64,000 nt of DNA from Saksenaea vasiformis B4078 (GCA_000697055.1 JNDT01002392.1:186001-250000); one strand, 5' to 3'. Positions 10,357-24,492 are shown, numbered from the stretch's first letter. Notes: a model not told the origin generated them from the letters alone. Translations and numbers: made by a program.

Positions 10357-13300
10357 CTATATTATTCTTGTGCTACATGTTCGCGCTCCGTGAGGATTGC
10401 CATCCGTCGAAGGCGCTTCAGATTTAACTATTGTAGAATGGTAAGTCACTGGAGATGAGGTTGCCTGATTTGATCTTACCCATGCTGGCAGATATTTCTG
10501 AGGCTTGGTATCACGTTCCACGGGTATTTCGAAAGGGTTGGTTGTGTTGTCCAGAGCCACAGAGTCAAGGAGTAAGACATCACTCTTATCGCCACTGACA
10601 ACGTGAGCAGCCACAGCTTTCAGAATGTCGGCTCGAATCGGGTTCTGTGGTTGGAACTTAGATCACAGTGTGTATGATGCCATAAACATACCTCATAATC
10701 AGCAACATGATACTGAGAAATGAGTTTTTGAATTTGTGTTGGTGAAAGGATCCAGCATACATCATAAATATTTTCAATGTCTTCAAGTGAACTCTGCAAG
10801 ACAACAAATCAGTCCACTGGGCGAAGTATTTCAATGCTGACAGTTACCTTTTTGAGTTGCAGTAACTTGGTGGTCTGCATCAAGTGTTCTAATTGCAATG
10901 TTCCCTCCGGAATTTCATGGCTCTTGCACCATTCTTCAATACGAGTAATGTTGTATTGGATTTGCATGGCTAATTTGTGGCGTCGGTCAGGCTCCTGTAT
11001 TTGAAATCTATTTCTTTACTTACCGCGCTTCCAGGTGGAGAAGTTCTTTCGCATGAGCAGGTCATTGAAGGCGGAAATACCAATCAACTTGAGAAGTTCC
11101 GTTAATACTTGCGTCACAACTGAGCCCTCGATGAAATAACACTTCATGGTTCGCCAGATTTTGTTCAGGAAATTAAGCAAGTCGTCCATGCTGTACGCAG
11201 GTTGAGCATTGCTAGTGAGGATCTTATTGAGAAAACGGTTGCTGTCATTTGTGACAAATCCAGGAAGACATTGTCCTTCAATAACAGCAGGAATAGCCAT
11301 CTTGCTCAGTCGCTTCTTCAGTTCTTTCATCCATGCATGGAAGATATTGTCTTCAAGACATTGCATCTCGAATTTGATTGTGTCGAGGAGTTTCTCAAAA
11401 TCGTTCCACGTAGATGAACGAACGCCATTGACGCTATTTTGTGCCATCTCTTGCGCTATTTCGCGCTCAGACGCACAAAGCAGAGAAAGTAGCTCGTGGA
11501 CGTTGGAGAGCCAGAAAGCACATGGAACGACAGCCTCCTCTCCAGTGAAGCTCTGGAAACAGAAGTATAAGTCAATGGCGCAGGGTTTGTCAAAGAACAC
11601 TTTACCAAACATTGCTTCTGAATTGTATCCATCACTGTGAACAGCAAACGCTCTGACTCTTGGATATAGCCGAGATGCCACATTTCGTTAATACACATGT
11701 TGATCATGTGCGCAGGGAAGAAGATTTCTTTCGGTGATGGAGGGTTCTGCAGACTGGGCAAGGGCATCTTGAGTGCCTTGATTAGTCCTTCTAAGATCTC
11801 TTCCTGAAGGGCTTCCTCGTCACGGATGATATTATGGATCTAACCACAAACGCGTTAACGTGTCTCTCTCCTTTCGCGGTAAACTATTTACCTCTTCTTC
11901 GGGATTCTCTTCAATACCATCCACAATACTGCTTGATTTAGCGCCCATAATGGTACTGAGCTGATCGATAGAAGTAGGTCGTGGGTTTTTGCTGAGTAGC
12001 TCTGCCTTTCGAATGTTGTCTGTCGACGTCTTTTGACGATTGTTGGAAACCTCAGCGGAACTGTTGCGTCGTGCCTTTCGGTTAACTGGGACCCCCGATG
12101 GCGAAAGGCTACGATGGGCTGCAGCCACTTCTTTAAATCCATTGGGTTCAAGTGGTTCGATGGCTTTGACAGGTGAAGGCGACAGATTTCGCATGCCGTT
12201 AGGTCCAGGCGAGAGACCCCTTGGAATAGTGGATGTAGATTGCTGTCGGCGCGGTGCCGGGGCATGCAGGGCTTGTGCAAGCTGTGCCTTTAGCGCTGCA
12301 TTTTGGTTCTTTAGGTCGGCCACCTCAGCTTCATCTGCACCGTTCTTCGCCTTCTCTAGCGCTTCTTCCATAGCGGCCTGCAACTTGGCATTTTCTTCTT
12401 TTTGTGCATTCAACTGCTCTGTCAGCTGTGCTATATCACGTTCCTGCGCCTTGACCTTATCCTGAGAAGCCTTGAGCTCGCTATTCAGTGCAATCTTTTC
12501 GGCTTCGAGAGCATCCCACGCTTCCTTTGGCACGGTCGGCTCTGCCAAACGTTCTTCATAGCCTTTGGATTTGCGCTCTAGCTTTTCGTATTTATCCATC
12601 CATGTCCGGATGTGTGCCTCCATTTGTGTCATCTTATCACCCATTGCCTTCTTTTCGTCTCGCAATGCTGTTACAGTCTGAGTAAGCTCAACCACCTTAT
12701 TTTCCAATGCGTATGAAACTTCTTTGAAGTGATTGACAGAACGTGCCTCAGCTCGCAACGCGAACAACTGCTTGCGCGCAACACGACGACGAATACAGGA
12801 CTGCAAATGAATAACAAGCTCCCGCTGCGCCTTATAATGCTTGCGTGCAAACCTTTTCAATCCGACCACAGTAAGAAAAAAAATAATTCCTCAAGTATCT
12901 ACGTCTTACCATCCTCTGACGAGTCGCTGAATTTGCACAGCAGCTGTGTTTTCTTTGAGGGATGCAAAGTTGCGACGCGCTTGATAAGCACGGATGACTG
13001 AGAGAAGGAGAAGAAAATGAGTGGATGTGAATAATAAGGTACACTAACCTGTTTGTAACTGAAGGATGAACTTTCGCTTTGCCAAGAATGCTTTACGAGC
13101 TGAGTAGCGACGCCAGTACTTCTGTATAGTGATGGCAGCCTTTTCTCGACGGAGCGCTTCCAACTTGACGCCTGCAACTTTGCGGCGAGCAACACATTGC
13201 AAGCGGGTGGCCAAATCTTTCATACGAAGGTAGCGCGTGCGATAAATAAATCGCTTGATATTCTTTTGAACAAGCACCGCACATTCGTGGAAACGATCGG

Positions 13301-16297
13301 ACCGCAGCTTTTCTAGGTATGCCAACTATGAAAAAGGGAAATATGAGTTTTCCGATACCGTCCTAACGTCACCAGTCGATAAACTTGCCTGACCAGCACG
13401 GAAAAAGATCTTTGATGTTCCGACTTGATATTTATCTTCATCCTTAATAGATGCATCCAAAATCATTGAACAGAGCGCTCGGATATCTGGTTTTTCTTTG
13501 GGATCCCAGTACTTGGAAGATACAAGGGCATAGTACCGATCTGCGAACTCTTCAAAGGTCCAGCGGGATGGGTAGCCTGCACAACTGATACGAATAGTTT
13601 CAAGCACACCACAGGCACGAAGCTGTGAAAGCACCATATTCGCCTCAAATGCCCATGCCACCTTGGCTTCGTTTGGTTTGATACAGCGGATGTAATGTAC
13701 ATTGGTACCGCCGATAGTGTCCATAAGATTAATCAGCGAAAGCTTTTTAAATAGTTAGTGATGACTGCATGCGGCACGCTCTGCAACATGTACCTTGAAG
13801 ATAGAACCGAGGGTAGGTTTTCTTGCGACCATACTCATACGCTTGTTGTTCTCTGGCTGTTTGATAAACAACCGTTAGCATCCTGATATAGCTTCTTTTT
13901 CCACCCAATGTCCGATCTCGGTGTCACTTTACCACTGGAGAAGGATTGTTGGCTGCAGCTCTGTCCAGAACCTCCTTCAGGAAGTCAAATTCTGCGCCTT
14001 GCAGAAGAGCCAAATGTTCGTCAGGCACCGTATCCTTGTTCTTATCCAAAAAGTTTTCAGACTCGTACTGGACATCATGTGCATAGTGAGCAATTGTAAA
14101 AGCAGTGTTGGAGAAGCGAGGCTTCTTAAAATAATTCTTGAAGCTTGGTCCGTCGAAATTGGTGTAGAGTTTTTGGCAGAATCCTTGATCTGTACCTGCA
14201 GGCAGACGTGATTCCTATTCGTTCGTAGCGCATCAGTCATATTGCCTACAGATATCGACCTTGACTCACCTCATCCAGCAACGACAGGATACCCAATTTT
14301 GCCTCAATCAACTCGATACATTTTTGGTTATCGCTGAATTCGATAAAGGTCCAGTTAATCTTTTCTCGCACGTATTCTTCTTGTTCCAATTTGAAGACAT
14401 GTTGATTAAACTAAGAGAAATTCGTTCATATCATCGCTTCTTTTCTTCCAACTAATCGCCATCGTACCTGTTGCTGAAGCTTCTCGTTTGCATAATTGAT
14501 ACAGAATTGTTCAAACGAGTTCTTTTTGAAGTGTTCAAAACCATAAATATCAAGAACACCAATAAAGTTGGCAACTCTGTCCGCGTCCGGGCATGACAAA
14601 CTATCGTTAATTACACCGACGAGCCAGTCAAACAAGTTGGCGTATACATATTTTGCGACGGAATCTTTGACTACGTGAGCTTGTGTGGGATTCAGGTTGG
14701 TAACGATTTTCTCGGACCGAGTGATAATTTGTTTGCGGACGATCCACTTTCGGAATTCAGTGGTCTTGATACCCAGTAGACGGGTGGCCGTCAACAGGGC
14801 AGGATCGGTCTCGGATAACATCGCATCTCCACGGCCTGTGATCTGGATATTACCGATATGAAGTAGAGCAGCCAACAAACGGAAGATTTTCCATTGAAGC
14901 TGCACGGAAAGACCAACAGTAGAAAGCGCTCTCTGAGTAACTTCGAATTCAGCAGCATCGTCCACCCCTGGAACGGTACCAGTACCACTTTGGTTCAAAT
15001 AGTGGAAACTCGTGTAATCACCCAATTCGAATTCCTTTTTCTCGGATATTGGAGCAGCCGCGCAGAGCTTGATTGAGGCAAAAGAAAAAAAAAAGGATCA
15101 CGGGATAAGGTGAAAAAGAACAGTCCAAGGTTACCCAGTTACCTGATAAAAGATATGGTAGTTTCTTTCCGTCTCAGGTTGGAAAATTAATCGGGAACGT
15201 TCAAGTAGGTATGTTCGAATCTTGGCACCAATAATGTTGGCACCATCGTCAAACTGTATCTCAATATATTTACCGAACCGAGAACTGTTATCGTTACGTG
15301 TCGTTTTGGCGTTACCAAACGCTTCCATGATAGGGTTGGTGGCTGTCATACGCTAACTTTAGTCTCATAGGTGCCTGACAAAAAAAAAAAAAAATACCAA
15401 CCGAGAATTTGTTCTTCAACCTCTGTCATGCCTCCGCTTGATTTCTGCCGCTTTCCGCCGGACTCCTGATCATCCGCAGTGGCGAAATATCGCATGATGT
15501 ACTTTGCACTCACAGTTTTACCAGCACCACTATGTACACACAAAGCTGAGTTTGTTTTCATGTACTCAGGCAAAAACAAAACGCTTGCTATCCCTCCTTA
15601 CCTCTCTCCAGATACAACGATAGTTTGGTTTGTCTGTTCTCGGATCATACATCTGTAAGCATCTTCAGCAATAGCGAACAAATGCGGTTCTAGCTCTCCA
15701 CGCCGTCTTCCGGAATACTGTTGGACAATATCAGGATCGTACAGTGCGACGCGGTCGAAGGGGTTCATGGCAATCAAAACGATGCCAGAGTATGTATAGA
15801 TAAGATGTTGAAGGTATCGTGTGCGTATTGTATTCAGCACTTTGATCATGTGTCAGCAAACATGCATGCATTCGTTTCCCGTTTCTACTCTAACCTGCAG
15901 GCTCGTTCAAATAACTCAAGTTTGTCAGGTCATCCGTATATTCCATTTTCGGTGGATTTCGTAGCGGTGGTAGTTTGGATCCACCATTCTTTTCGATTTC
16001 TGCCAAGGTGGATTCAAAGACGTATTCCTATTCAGACCAAGAAAAAAGTCATATGAGCTTGTTGGTAGGAGAAAACGAAAAGGAAGAGAGCTAGGCGGAG
16101 CTCAACTTGTAAACGGCGTGTGTAACGAGTAGTACCTTTTGATCGTTGTCGCCTTCAAACACTATCCGAACTTTGTCACCGGTGACAGTATTTGCTATAC
16201 AAGTGGTGGAAACCCACGCCTCGAGGTCGTCTTCAAACCAGGCCTTCGTTCCTTTGGTATATACTTCCGCCGCTTGGCGTGCACTTTCTGTAGCCAT
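10357..16297 (-). CDS. MYO2: class V myosin heavy chain, 1633 aa
   Basis: Actin-based motor for polarized transport of vesicles and organelles. Eighteen exons run from 16297 to 10357. The SH3-like N-terminus ([12 protein letters not shown]) precedes the motor, which has the P-loop GESGAGKT, switch [17 protein letters not shown], switch [11 protein letters not shown] and the converter end [13 protein letters not shown] neck of about six IQ motifs follows (for example [21 protein letters not shown]), then a heptad coiled coil (12.6-12.2 kb), a Ser/Pro-rich linker and the dilute cargo-binding domain ([19 protein letters not shown] through [16 protein letters not shown]). Length is typical. The exon ending FFRAGQ uses a GC donor (GCAAGT, 13388-13387): canonical reading-through would add SLSTG and stop, while splicing gives FFRAGQLAYLEKL, which fits all class V myosins. 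The symbol is the yeast orthologue name. Confidence 0.95.
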
Positions 16298-19200
16298 ATT
16301 GGTGGATTTTCTTTTTTACAGTCTACGCGCGTATTTCCTTTCGCGTTCCCAAACAGAAGTATAGGTTAAGAAAGAAAAAGAAAAAGGAAAAAAAAGAGGG
16401 AAGAAAGGGGAGAGAAAGGTACGTGAACTTTTGGCTTCTCCCCTCGGCTCTTAGAACCAGAGCGAATTTAGACCGGACTGTTAAACAACCCCGGATGGGT
16501 CCGGAAACAGGACTGATCACTTGGCCTTGCACAAGGACGTTTACATTGCTGTCTTACAAGTTTGACATGCTTCACGTCACCGTAACCCTCGCAGGAATCA
16601 TTTACATTGATCAGGAGCAAAGCAATTAGCAATGTATAAGAGTGCACGCTATCTCTAATTCCAAACTTTGTGATTACACATTGTGGCTACAGCTTCGTTC
16701 TTTATTTCTCGCTAAGCTGTTGGTACCTTTCAATACTTCAAATGATTATTATTATTACGCTTTCAAGAAATAGAAACCCACGTTCTGGCAAAGTATTGTA
16801 TTGACACTTGCGGTAGGACTTGGGGTTTGAATTTTGGTACCTTTTTTCTTCTGGTGAGGCGAGTTTTCATTCCCGATGGCAATGCGGACTTTCTGGACGT
16901 CTGCGACTCAAATCGATTCCAGTACACCGGTAACAATTTCTTTGGGCAACCGACAAGAGAATGCCGATTCTTTGTATCGATACCGCTGGTACCGTGGTGG
17001 ACTCCCACCATGGTGGCCATATCCGACGAGGTGTATGGGAAAATAAGGCAACAGCACACCGTTGTCGCGATGACTAACGACTACTAGATATCCAAATGTA
17101 TCCCTTCTGTTTTGAGCCGCCAACTATGGCAAAAGCGCGAATGAACAAGGACGGCAACGGGAAATGAACTACCACATACGATCCGGGTCTGTATTGTGTT
17201 CCAGTGCGGATACTTGCTCAGTATCTAGTTAATAATCTTGGGTTCTTTGCTATTACGCCAAATTGTCATATCCAAACTTCTAATCTATGCCTTTAACTGT
17301 TGTATGTCTCCCTTTCCCCTTTGTCACTTTCACTTGCAGTTCTAGGGATCTCTAAGTCACCTCACTCCTTTTCTTTTGTAGAAAATGAGATATTTATTTT
17401 GTCCTTACCACATCGGGAGATAGCGTCAGGAATTTGGAGAAATTCTCTCGTAAATATTCGCGGTTATTGCTGATAGACCATGTACTTATGCTTCTTCTGC
17501 GAGCTGCGCCATATACACTGTTCAGATAACAGGTGGCTACTACCACGGGATCTCTGCCCACTCAGGCACTATGTATATCTCAGGTGGAATCCCTCTATTT
17601 TCACGCCACCCTAATTCCATCCATGTGAATACGTCTTACGTGTAGCTTCTTGCTTTCTTTCGTAACACAGCCTGTTTGCTTTTAAAATTTTTCCCTTCTA
17701 CCGTCTCTGTTCTTGGATTACCTATTCTATCAGCTATCATGTGTCAACAAATAATTTTATCGATTATTTGTAGGGACGAAAATTCTGTTTTCTGCTCGAG
17801 CAGTTCAAAACAGAATGTATGTGTGTCTCTGTTTATAACGAGGGACACGTATCGTCAGCAGTTTTATGAGCTTCTTTCCAAGTTGTCTAATTGGAAAGAC
17901 AAAAGATAGGAAACTTTGGTGCAGAACTGCAGGTAGTCGAAAAATACATTTCATGCAAACGTGTTCAAAGGTTTTATGTTGTCATATGACGTAGAATAAT
18001 AAGACATGGTCGGAAATCCCTTGCCACAAGACGCTATGACCATCTTTTCCGTTAAAGGATAAAATACTTTGGTGCAAATTTTACAAGACACAACGCTTAA
18101 ATACGTGAGATAGCCGCGGAGAGGAGTCTTAATTGCATGTTGAGAGGAACAACGTGCATACAAAGTGATAATATGAATGTCTTCATGAAGGAGATAATTT
18201 GTTACAGAATTGACGGGAATGACTGTAGTTGACACATCGACGTGGCGGTGTTCTAGAATGTGGTTTGAAAAGGCTATTCCCTAAAAATTACATTTTCGGA
18301 TGGTCATAGCGCCTAACGCCCCAGTTGTATCCTAGGTTATACAAGTCCTCTCACAACAGACTAGAATTACGCTAGATACTTGTTCTTCACGCAACTGCCT
18401 AAAACGATAAAGCTTTTGGGACGGTTCATTATTGATATCGAAGCATCCATTTTTCAGCTGCAGTAGTATGCGGTGGACACGGGGTATTCCGTTGTCCGAA
18501 AGCACGTAGTTGCACATCTCACTCATTTTACTTTCCATTGAAGCAAGCTCGGAGACCCATGATAGCAAACGATACTATTATCTACTTCTAGCATTTGTTT
18601 GGTAAAACATTGGAATTAGAGAAAGAATCGTCTCTGTTATTTTTGCATCTATTTTGCTTTCGAAATTACCAAATTCCCAATGCTCTCTTACTGCAGTCTC
18701 CGTATAGTCCTGTGTCCGTTTGAAACTGTTTGGCGTATATTGAAGGAACAAGTCGTCTTGATCCTCTAAAAAACTTTGATGTATTAATAATGCTTGATCC
18801 TTCCTTAGTACAAGGCTGAACCTTTAGAGTAGCGTAAGACGCAATCCAGTAAGTAGTACAGAGGTAGATCTACGATCAAGGGAAGCTAGGAATAAGTGCA
18901 TCAGCGAGAATTTCTGCTATTTTAAGAAGCTCTACTAAATCGAGGATTTTGAATTATCCCTGCATTTAGTCCAGAGTGTCCCAATATGGTCAATGTTTTT
19001 TCTTCTTCTCTTGTCTGGTGGGGTATTTAGCAATTTCAATCGACACTTCAGGGATGTATGGCTGGTAAATTCATCCACTTAGGAGAAGACCTTTCTTGAG
19101 CACAGACAACTGATGATTGGAGTTCTTAGCTTAAATATCCCTCCCCCAACCTTTTTTTTTTTGTAGAACTTATGGGGGAAAGATAAAACATGCTGTTTCC

Positions 19201-19672
19201 CTCCTGATCTTGCGTGTGGAGGTCAGTGTGCCGGGAGCATGATGATCTCAAACGTCGTCGAGCCGGTAGATTCCGGTATTTTTTTTTTTCAAAACTGACC
19301 GCTTGATCAGGTACGATGTATTGATCTGTTCGAAAGCGAAAGTCCTAAAATAGAAGAGATGCAAGTTCACCGGAATTCTTTAGTTCTGATGCATTTGCTG
19401 TATATGTCGCTTTATTTAGCTATTACACTATCGGGGACATGATTACATTCTTTTAACCCTCGGTTCGGTATTCACCGATGCAGAGGTAACATGATGAGCA
19501 GTCTCTCTTTCTCTTTCTCTTTCTCTTCCGCTTCCTCTCTCTTTCAAAAATATATCACGCACACATTTCAATAGCATCTGAGCGCAACAAAATAGTGTAA
19601 TCAAGAGATTATTTAATCCGAGATAGAGGAAGTGCAGACTATTTCTCTTTTTCATTTCGAGAACATCAGAAC
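16298..19672. other. 3.4-kb gene-poor region
   Basis: No complete gene found. The first ~200 bp are the myosin promoter. A minus-strand frame at 18332-18568 (ELASMESKMSEMCNYVL...) looks protein-like for about 60 residues but has no joinable neighbours and may be a relic. A pyrimidine microsatellite, (TCTCTT)n-like, lies at 19501-19530. Confidence 0.45.
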
Positions 19673-21705
19673 ATGAATCCTTGGTTACGTAACGCTTTCA
19701 CATTTAAGCCACCGGTTACGAGCGATCCGCGACTCTACAATAAATCAAAAAAACGATGGATTATTTTATGCTTGGCTTTCGGCTCTTCATTAAATGGTTT
19801 TTGCTCAACAATTTATGTGAGGAAACAACAACCTTTGTATCTAAGCTCAACCAAGACATTTACAGTTTCCAGGAATACCACGGATAAGCAAGGAACTGAA
19901 GAGCGATTCGGTTAATATGTCTTTGACCACCTCGCTTTTTATATTATTCGGCGGAATTGGTGTGAGTATAGATGAACAAATGAGCGAATCATTTTAGTAA
20001 TTTAGTATCGTAGCCGATCCTCTGGGCCTCCATTTCTGACTATTATCACGTACGAAGGTAAGACGACTTGGAGACAGCCGTGCAGAGAATAAGTATAGAT
20101 ATGGTTAGGTCAATCTACCTTGTTTCGTTGCTGCTATTTTCGTTGGCTTCAGTAGGATGTGGTCTGGTTAATAATGTATGGCTTCTCGTGATTCTGCGTT
20201 GCATCCAGTCCATCGGAACATCCGGTACGTACCTTACTGTCTATAAACAAAACAAAACAAAAAATAATGTAAATGTCTATTGTTGATCATTTATTTTAGT
20301 GACAAATTCGGTCGGAGCAGGTAAGCAAGGGATCATGGTTAGTTAGTTACGATGGTTGTCATTCCTCGTATTCTGAGTGTTGGTTCAGGGACCATCTCCG
20401 ACTGCTGGGTGATAACCGAGCGAGGCTCTGCCTTTAGTATTCTTTTTATAGGGCAGTTTTTTGGCCCTTTACTTGGTATAGGCATAACAGACAGGAAAAC
20501 CGTAACTGATTTCACAACCAAAACAACAGGTCCTATTGTTGGAGGAGGTTTGACCACCGGATTTGGATGGCGTTCCACATTCTGGTTTAGCGGTGCCTAT
20601 GGTTTGTTTCTCTTCTGTTTCTTATTTGTCTTTCTGCCAGAGACTTATCGACTTGAGCAAGTCTGGGATGAGAAAGTTCTACCGTTCCCGCCGTCAAAAG
20701 AGCTACCAAGCAAGGTGCAGGACCCTGCAGCTGAAATAGCGAGCAAAGAGACGGGAGGACAAGTTGGGATAGCAAAAATGCACGAAGACTTTGACGTTAA
20801 CGAGCGGTCGAGTTCTCAGCGGTGCCGGCGCCGATTTAATCCGCTTAAGAGTATTCTCCTCCTAGGCCATCTTTTTGTGTTCCTGATTGCGTTGGAGACT
20901 GGTATATGTTTTGGCACAATGTTCACCATTGAAACGATTGTTCCCGTGCTATATGCTGAAATTTATCATCTTCATTCTTGGCAGATAGGCAAGTGCAAGG
21001 CGAACGATGGACTTTTGCTGACAATACTATTCGTGCAATTAGGACTCACTTTCCTGGGTGCAGGCGTTGGAAACATCTTAGGATCACTGGTATCTGGACA
21101 GCTTTCAGATTATCTCGTAAGACGTGCTCGAAATCGAAGGCAAGGTCTAGCTCGTGCTGAAGATAGATTGACATTGAATGCGTGGTAAGAAACTTTTTAA
21201 TTTATTTTGAGGGGTATGGAGGATAAAGAAATCGTGTATAATGTTTCATCTGCTTTGGAAGGCCAGGTGGTTTCATCTTGATCCCCTTGGGTGTTTTGTT
21301 ATTTGGTTGCAGTATTTATGCACGTTTTACATTTTGGATTTCTATCGTTGGATTTGGCATCGTCTGTTTCGGCATGAGTCAAGGTAAATCGCAGAATGAC
21401 ATTAACTAGTCGAGTAAATTAATTCTTGTCTTTCATATTCAGTATACGCAGCTGGTTCTGCGTATCTTGTCGACTCGGTAACGGGCAAAAGTGCTTCCGT
21501 TACAGCTGCATGTAATTTACTTCGTATGGTCATGGCCTGCGTACTGAGTCTAATTGCACATCCCGTGCTGGACCGGGTAGGACCTGCCATCCTTGCCGTC
21601 ATTATGGCTAGTGTTAATATTCTAGGCATGTTCCTTTTTCTCTATGTAAAACTGAATGGTTCCAATATGAGACTGAAAGCAGGTTACGGGGACGCCCATT
21701 TCTAA
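19673..21705 (+). CDS. major facilitator superfamily transporter (DHA1-like), 497 aa
   Basis: Ten exons: 19673-19816, 19866-19961, 20014-20057, 20109-20224, 20301-20321, 20389-20475, 20530-20988, 21043-21184, 21262-21383, 21443-21705. The product has about 12 hydrophobic segments in two halves. The loop 2-3 signature reads ISDYYHVRRSIYLVSLL, the TM4 region LRCIQSIGTS, the TM5 region FGPLLGPIVGGG, and the loop 8-9 counterpart GQLSDYLVRRARNRR. A ~70-residue hydrophilic loop with charged and Ser-rich sequence separates the halves. This fits plasma-membrane proton antiporters of the drug/polyamine/organic-acid type; the substrate is unknown. Exon 5 is only 21 nt, and the intron after exon 7 has a GC donor (GCAAGT at 20989). 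No stops or frameshifts remain once spliced, so the gene looks intact. Confidence 0.85.
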
Positions 21706-22644
21706 AAGACAGTTGCATTATTTGTACATTTTTCGATAAAATACATTCATTATGCGCTTTATACGCACCGTGGCGAGTATGGTGAGAACTCCTGTAAAAA
21801 CGACAGCTTAGAGCAGCGTTGTCATACCCCCGGAGGAAATGTGACCAATCCAAGTGAGGAGACATCACCTGCGTTCCTAAGATTTGTATTAGGACGTAAA
21901 TTGCCAAACGACGGTTCATAAGACTGATTTAGCAGCTGGAGGTGGACTTTACGCCATACAGAAGTTTGGATACGATTTAAACAACATATAAACAAACCGT
22001 GAGCCTACATGCCCATGGGAAAGAGCTAATGGCTTTTTATGGTGCCTGAGTGATACAAAAACTAATGATCGATAATGAATCCTGACAGAAATACCTTGAG
22101 CGAACAATGACTGTACGTTTCGTAGGGAAGATTACGGATATTCTCAAACATATAGCGTCTTTCATTGCTTAAATTCCCTAACCAGTTATCTATGCAGTTC
22201 AGCTGTTCAAAGGCAGTTACCTGTCCATTACCTATCTATATTCATTCCTTAACAATATCCACCTTGCCTGTTTAACATGCCATATTATAAACGCATCGTG
22301 ATCATGTTCTCAGATAGGCGATGTTCGTTGTTGGCAAAACTGGAGCTCCATTGGTTCCCGAAACCGTACTACTCTAGCGTCGCCGTGTAAGAATTTTTTT
22401 TAGGCGCGAGATTGCTATCAGCTTCTGAGACATATCTACGAAAGGCAAAAACTCTCATGCACGCCACATAACATGGAAGTTTCATTCCAAAAGTCCATTT
22501 TCTCGAGATCGTATTCTTGCTACTCCTAAAAGATCACGCACGTTTTCGATTCTTCATTCATAACAGCTATGCTACTTGCAATGAAACTTGGCTCGTTTAT
22601 GCAGGCGATACACATACAGAAAAATGAGAAAGATCAGGAGGACA

Positions 22645-22757
22645 TTGTACGGCCTACGGAGAACCAAGCAACTGGTTAATATCGAACTTTGTACGGCCTG
22701 ATGAAGACTAAGCCTTTTGTACGGCCTCTGAAGAACCAGTAGATTTTTGTACGGCCT
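22645..22757. repeat. four imperfect repeats of TTGTACGGCCT
   Basis: The 11-mer TTGTACGGCCT occurs at about 22645, 22689, 22717 and 22747, each followed by a variant of ACGGAGAACCAAG (or GATGAAGACTAAG, CTGAAGAACCAG). Spacing is irregular (44, 28, 30 bp), so it is a degenerate local repeat rather than a clean tandem array. Confidence 0.7.
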
Positions 22758-23210
22758 ACGGAGAAACAAGTTGTTCCCTTAAATCAAAGCAACCATCTTT
22801 ACATGGAAGAGCTGCCAGTGCGCGCTACATAGGAAACGAAGGTAGAGTGTGTCATTTATTTTGTTCAACGTGGATTCCGGCATTCGGGAGCCACACACGA
22901 TACTTCCGATTGGATTTCCTTTGGTCCGTCACTGGGAGACAGGGCAACGGCCTAGAAGTCGCGGCTTTGGCACGCGACACGTTTTCCTAATTCGCCCAAT
23001 CATGAGCGCACAAACGGAAAAATTCAAACACAGAAAGCGCAACAGAGAAAAATGTATCATCGATTTAGTCGATTACGCCATCTGCCCCTCCGCACGCAAT
23101 AGACAAGCTCCGTCACATCATACTCGTAGAAATGATGATACATTGTGCCATGAGAAAAAAAAAAGTAGATTAATAAACAGAAAAAAATTTCACACACAGT
23201 CAACGAATTG

Positions 23211-23219
23211 TATAAATAG
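23211..23219 (+). promoter_or_regulatory. TATA-like element upstream of the TauD-type gene
   Basis: TATAAATAG sits about 40 bp before the ATG at 23252 in an otherwise gene-free A-rich segment. Spacing suits a core promoter with a short leader; the role is inferred. Confidence 0.4.
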
Positions 23220-23251
23220 ATGCCAGATACTTATCTTCGCACTTTAGCAAT

Positions 23252-24492
23252 ATGACAGCAGATACTCTCGCACAGACACCTGATCAACCCTATAAGCCTG
23301 GTACATGGCGCGGCTTTTTGACGGAAGAAGAAAACTTCGTCAAAGCTGAATTCCCCGATCGCATTGAAGGACCCTCTGCTTGGGATGGCAAGACCCTAGA
23401 ACAGCAACCAGATCGTTGGATTTACCATGTGACACCTGAAGACATTGAGGACATTGATCGTGGTCTCAAACACTTCCTTTCTTTGGATTTACCCCTAGTA
23501 AGCTAAAACAGAGTGCTGCCTCCTGAACTTGGATTAAAAAAAGATATAGATTGCTATCGAACCCAAGACCTATCCACTGACAACGTTCAAGAAAGTGTTG
23601 GATGAACAGAAGAAAAACCTCTTTCATGGCTTTGGCTTTGGCTTAATTCGCGGATTTCCCATTGAGAAATACGAACGTAAAGAACAAGCTGCGATCTTCA
23701 TGGGCATTGGTTCATATATCGGTAACTAATGCTTCTGGCATCCGTATTACAGTTTCTTATATAGTTAATGTAGGTGTTCGCAAACCGCAGAATGCGAAAG
23801 GGCATGTCTTGGGTCATGTAAAGGACCTTAGCATTGGGTCAGCAACAAAAAGTGTCTATGATGCTGATGATCCCACCACCCGTATTTATGCTACACGCAA
23901 GGCCCAACCTTTCCACGTGGATGGCACGGACGTCGTTGCCCTTCTTTGTCTCCATGAAGGTTTTGAGGGTGGTCTCAGTTCCATCATCTCCTCACACACT
24001 GTGTACAACCGTCTCCGCGAACTTCGCCCAGATATTGTGGAATTGATGAAGCAACCGTGGCTATGGGACCGAAAAAATGAACATCCACCGGACGAGGCGC
24101 CTTATGTATCTGCGCCACCACTGACGTACTACAAAGACCATCTTTTCACGTCATGGGGCCCACATTTCTTTGAGACAGTAACGCGGTTCCCAGGCGTAGA
24201 ATTTGAAGAGTCAAAACGCGAAGCAATGCAGTACGTTCAGGAGCTTTGCGAGCGGGAGGCCCTCAACATGAAGCTCCAGGTGGGAGATATGCAATTTGTA
24301 CAAAATCATCAAATTCTGCATGCTCGCACAGCCTATACAGACAAACCAGGAAAGGCTAGACACCTTTTACGTCTCTGGTTTATGGTAGATGCCAAAGAAA
24401 TCGGATGGGAGATGCCGTTTGTGGACGGGGATTATAATTATAATTATGAAAGTGTCATTGGCAAACAGACGGTTCCCCTAGAAGCCGAATGA
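23252..24492 (+). CDS. TauD/TfdA-family Fe(II)/2-oxoglutarate dioxygenase, 378 aa
   Basis: Three exons (23252-23497, 23550-23721, 23774-24492). The product is a double-stranded beta-helix dioxygenase that uses 2-oxoglutarate and O2 to hydroxylate a small substrate. The iron ligands are visible: HVDGTD (His and Asp) and the distal His in HARTAY, followed by the 2-oxoglutarate-binding Arg in RHLLRLW. The N-terminal WRGFLTEEENFVKAEF and HGFGFGLIRGFPIEKY segments are typical of fungal TauD-like proteins. Members of this group use taurine, other sulfonates, or unrelated substrates, so the substrate cannot be named. No signal peptide; probably cytosolic. Introns are 52 nt each. Confidence 0.88.

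Larger units (their letters stand above)
21706..23251. other. intergenic region with a short degenerate repeat
   Basis: No gene recognised. A minus-strand ORF at 22572-22769 is created by the local repeat described separately. The last ~100 bp before 23252 (A-rich, with TATAAATAG at 23211-23219) look like the dioxygenase core promoter. Confidence 0.5.

Noticed and set aside
22849..23247. 132-codon plus-strand frame upstream of the dioxygenase gene
   Set aside because: Low-complexity basic sequence overlapping the promoter, with no recognisable product or splice partner.
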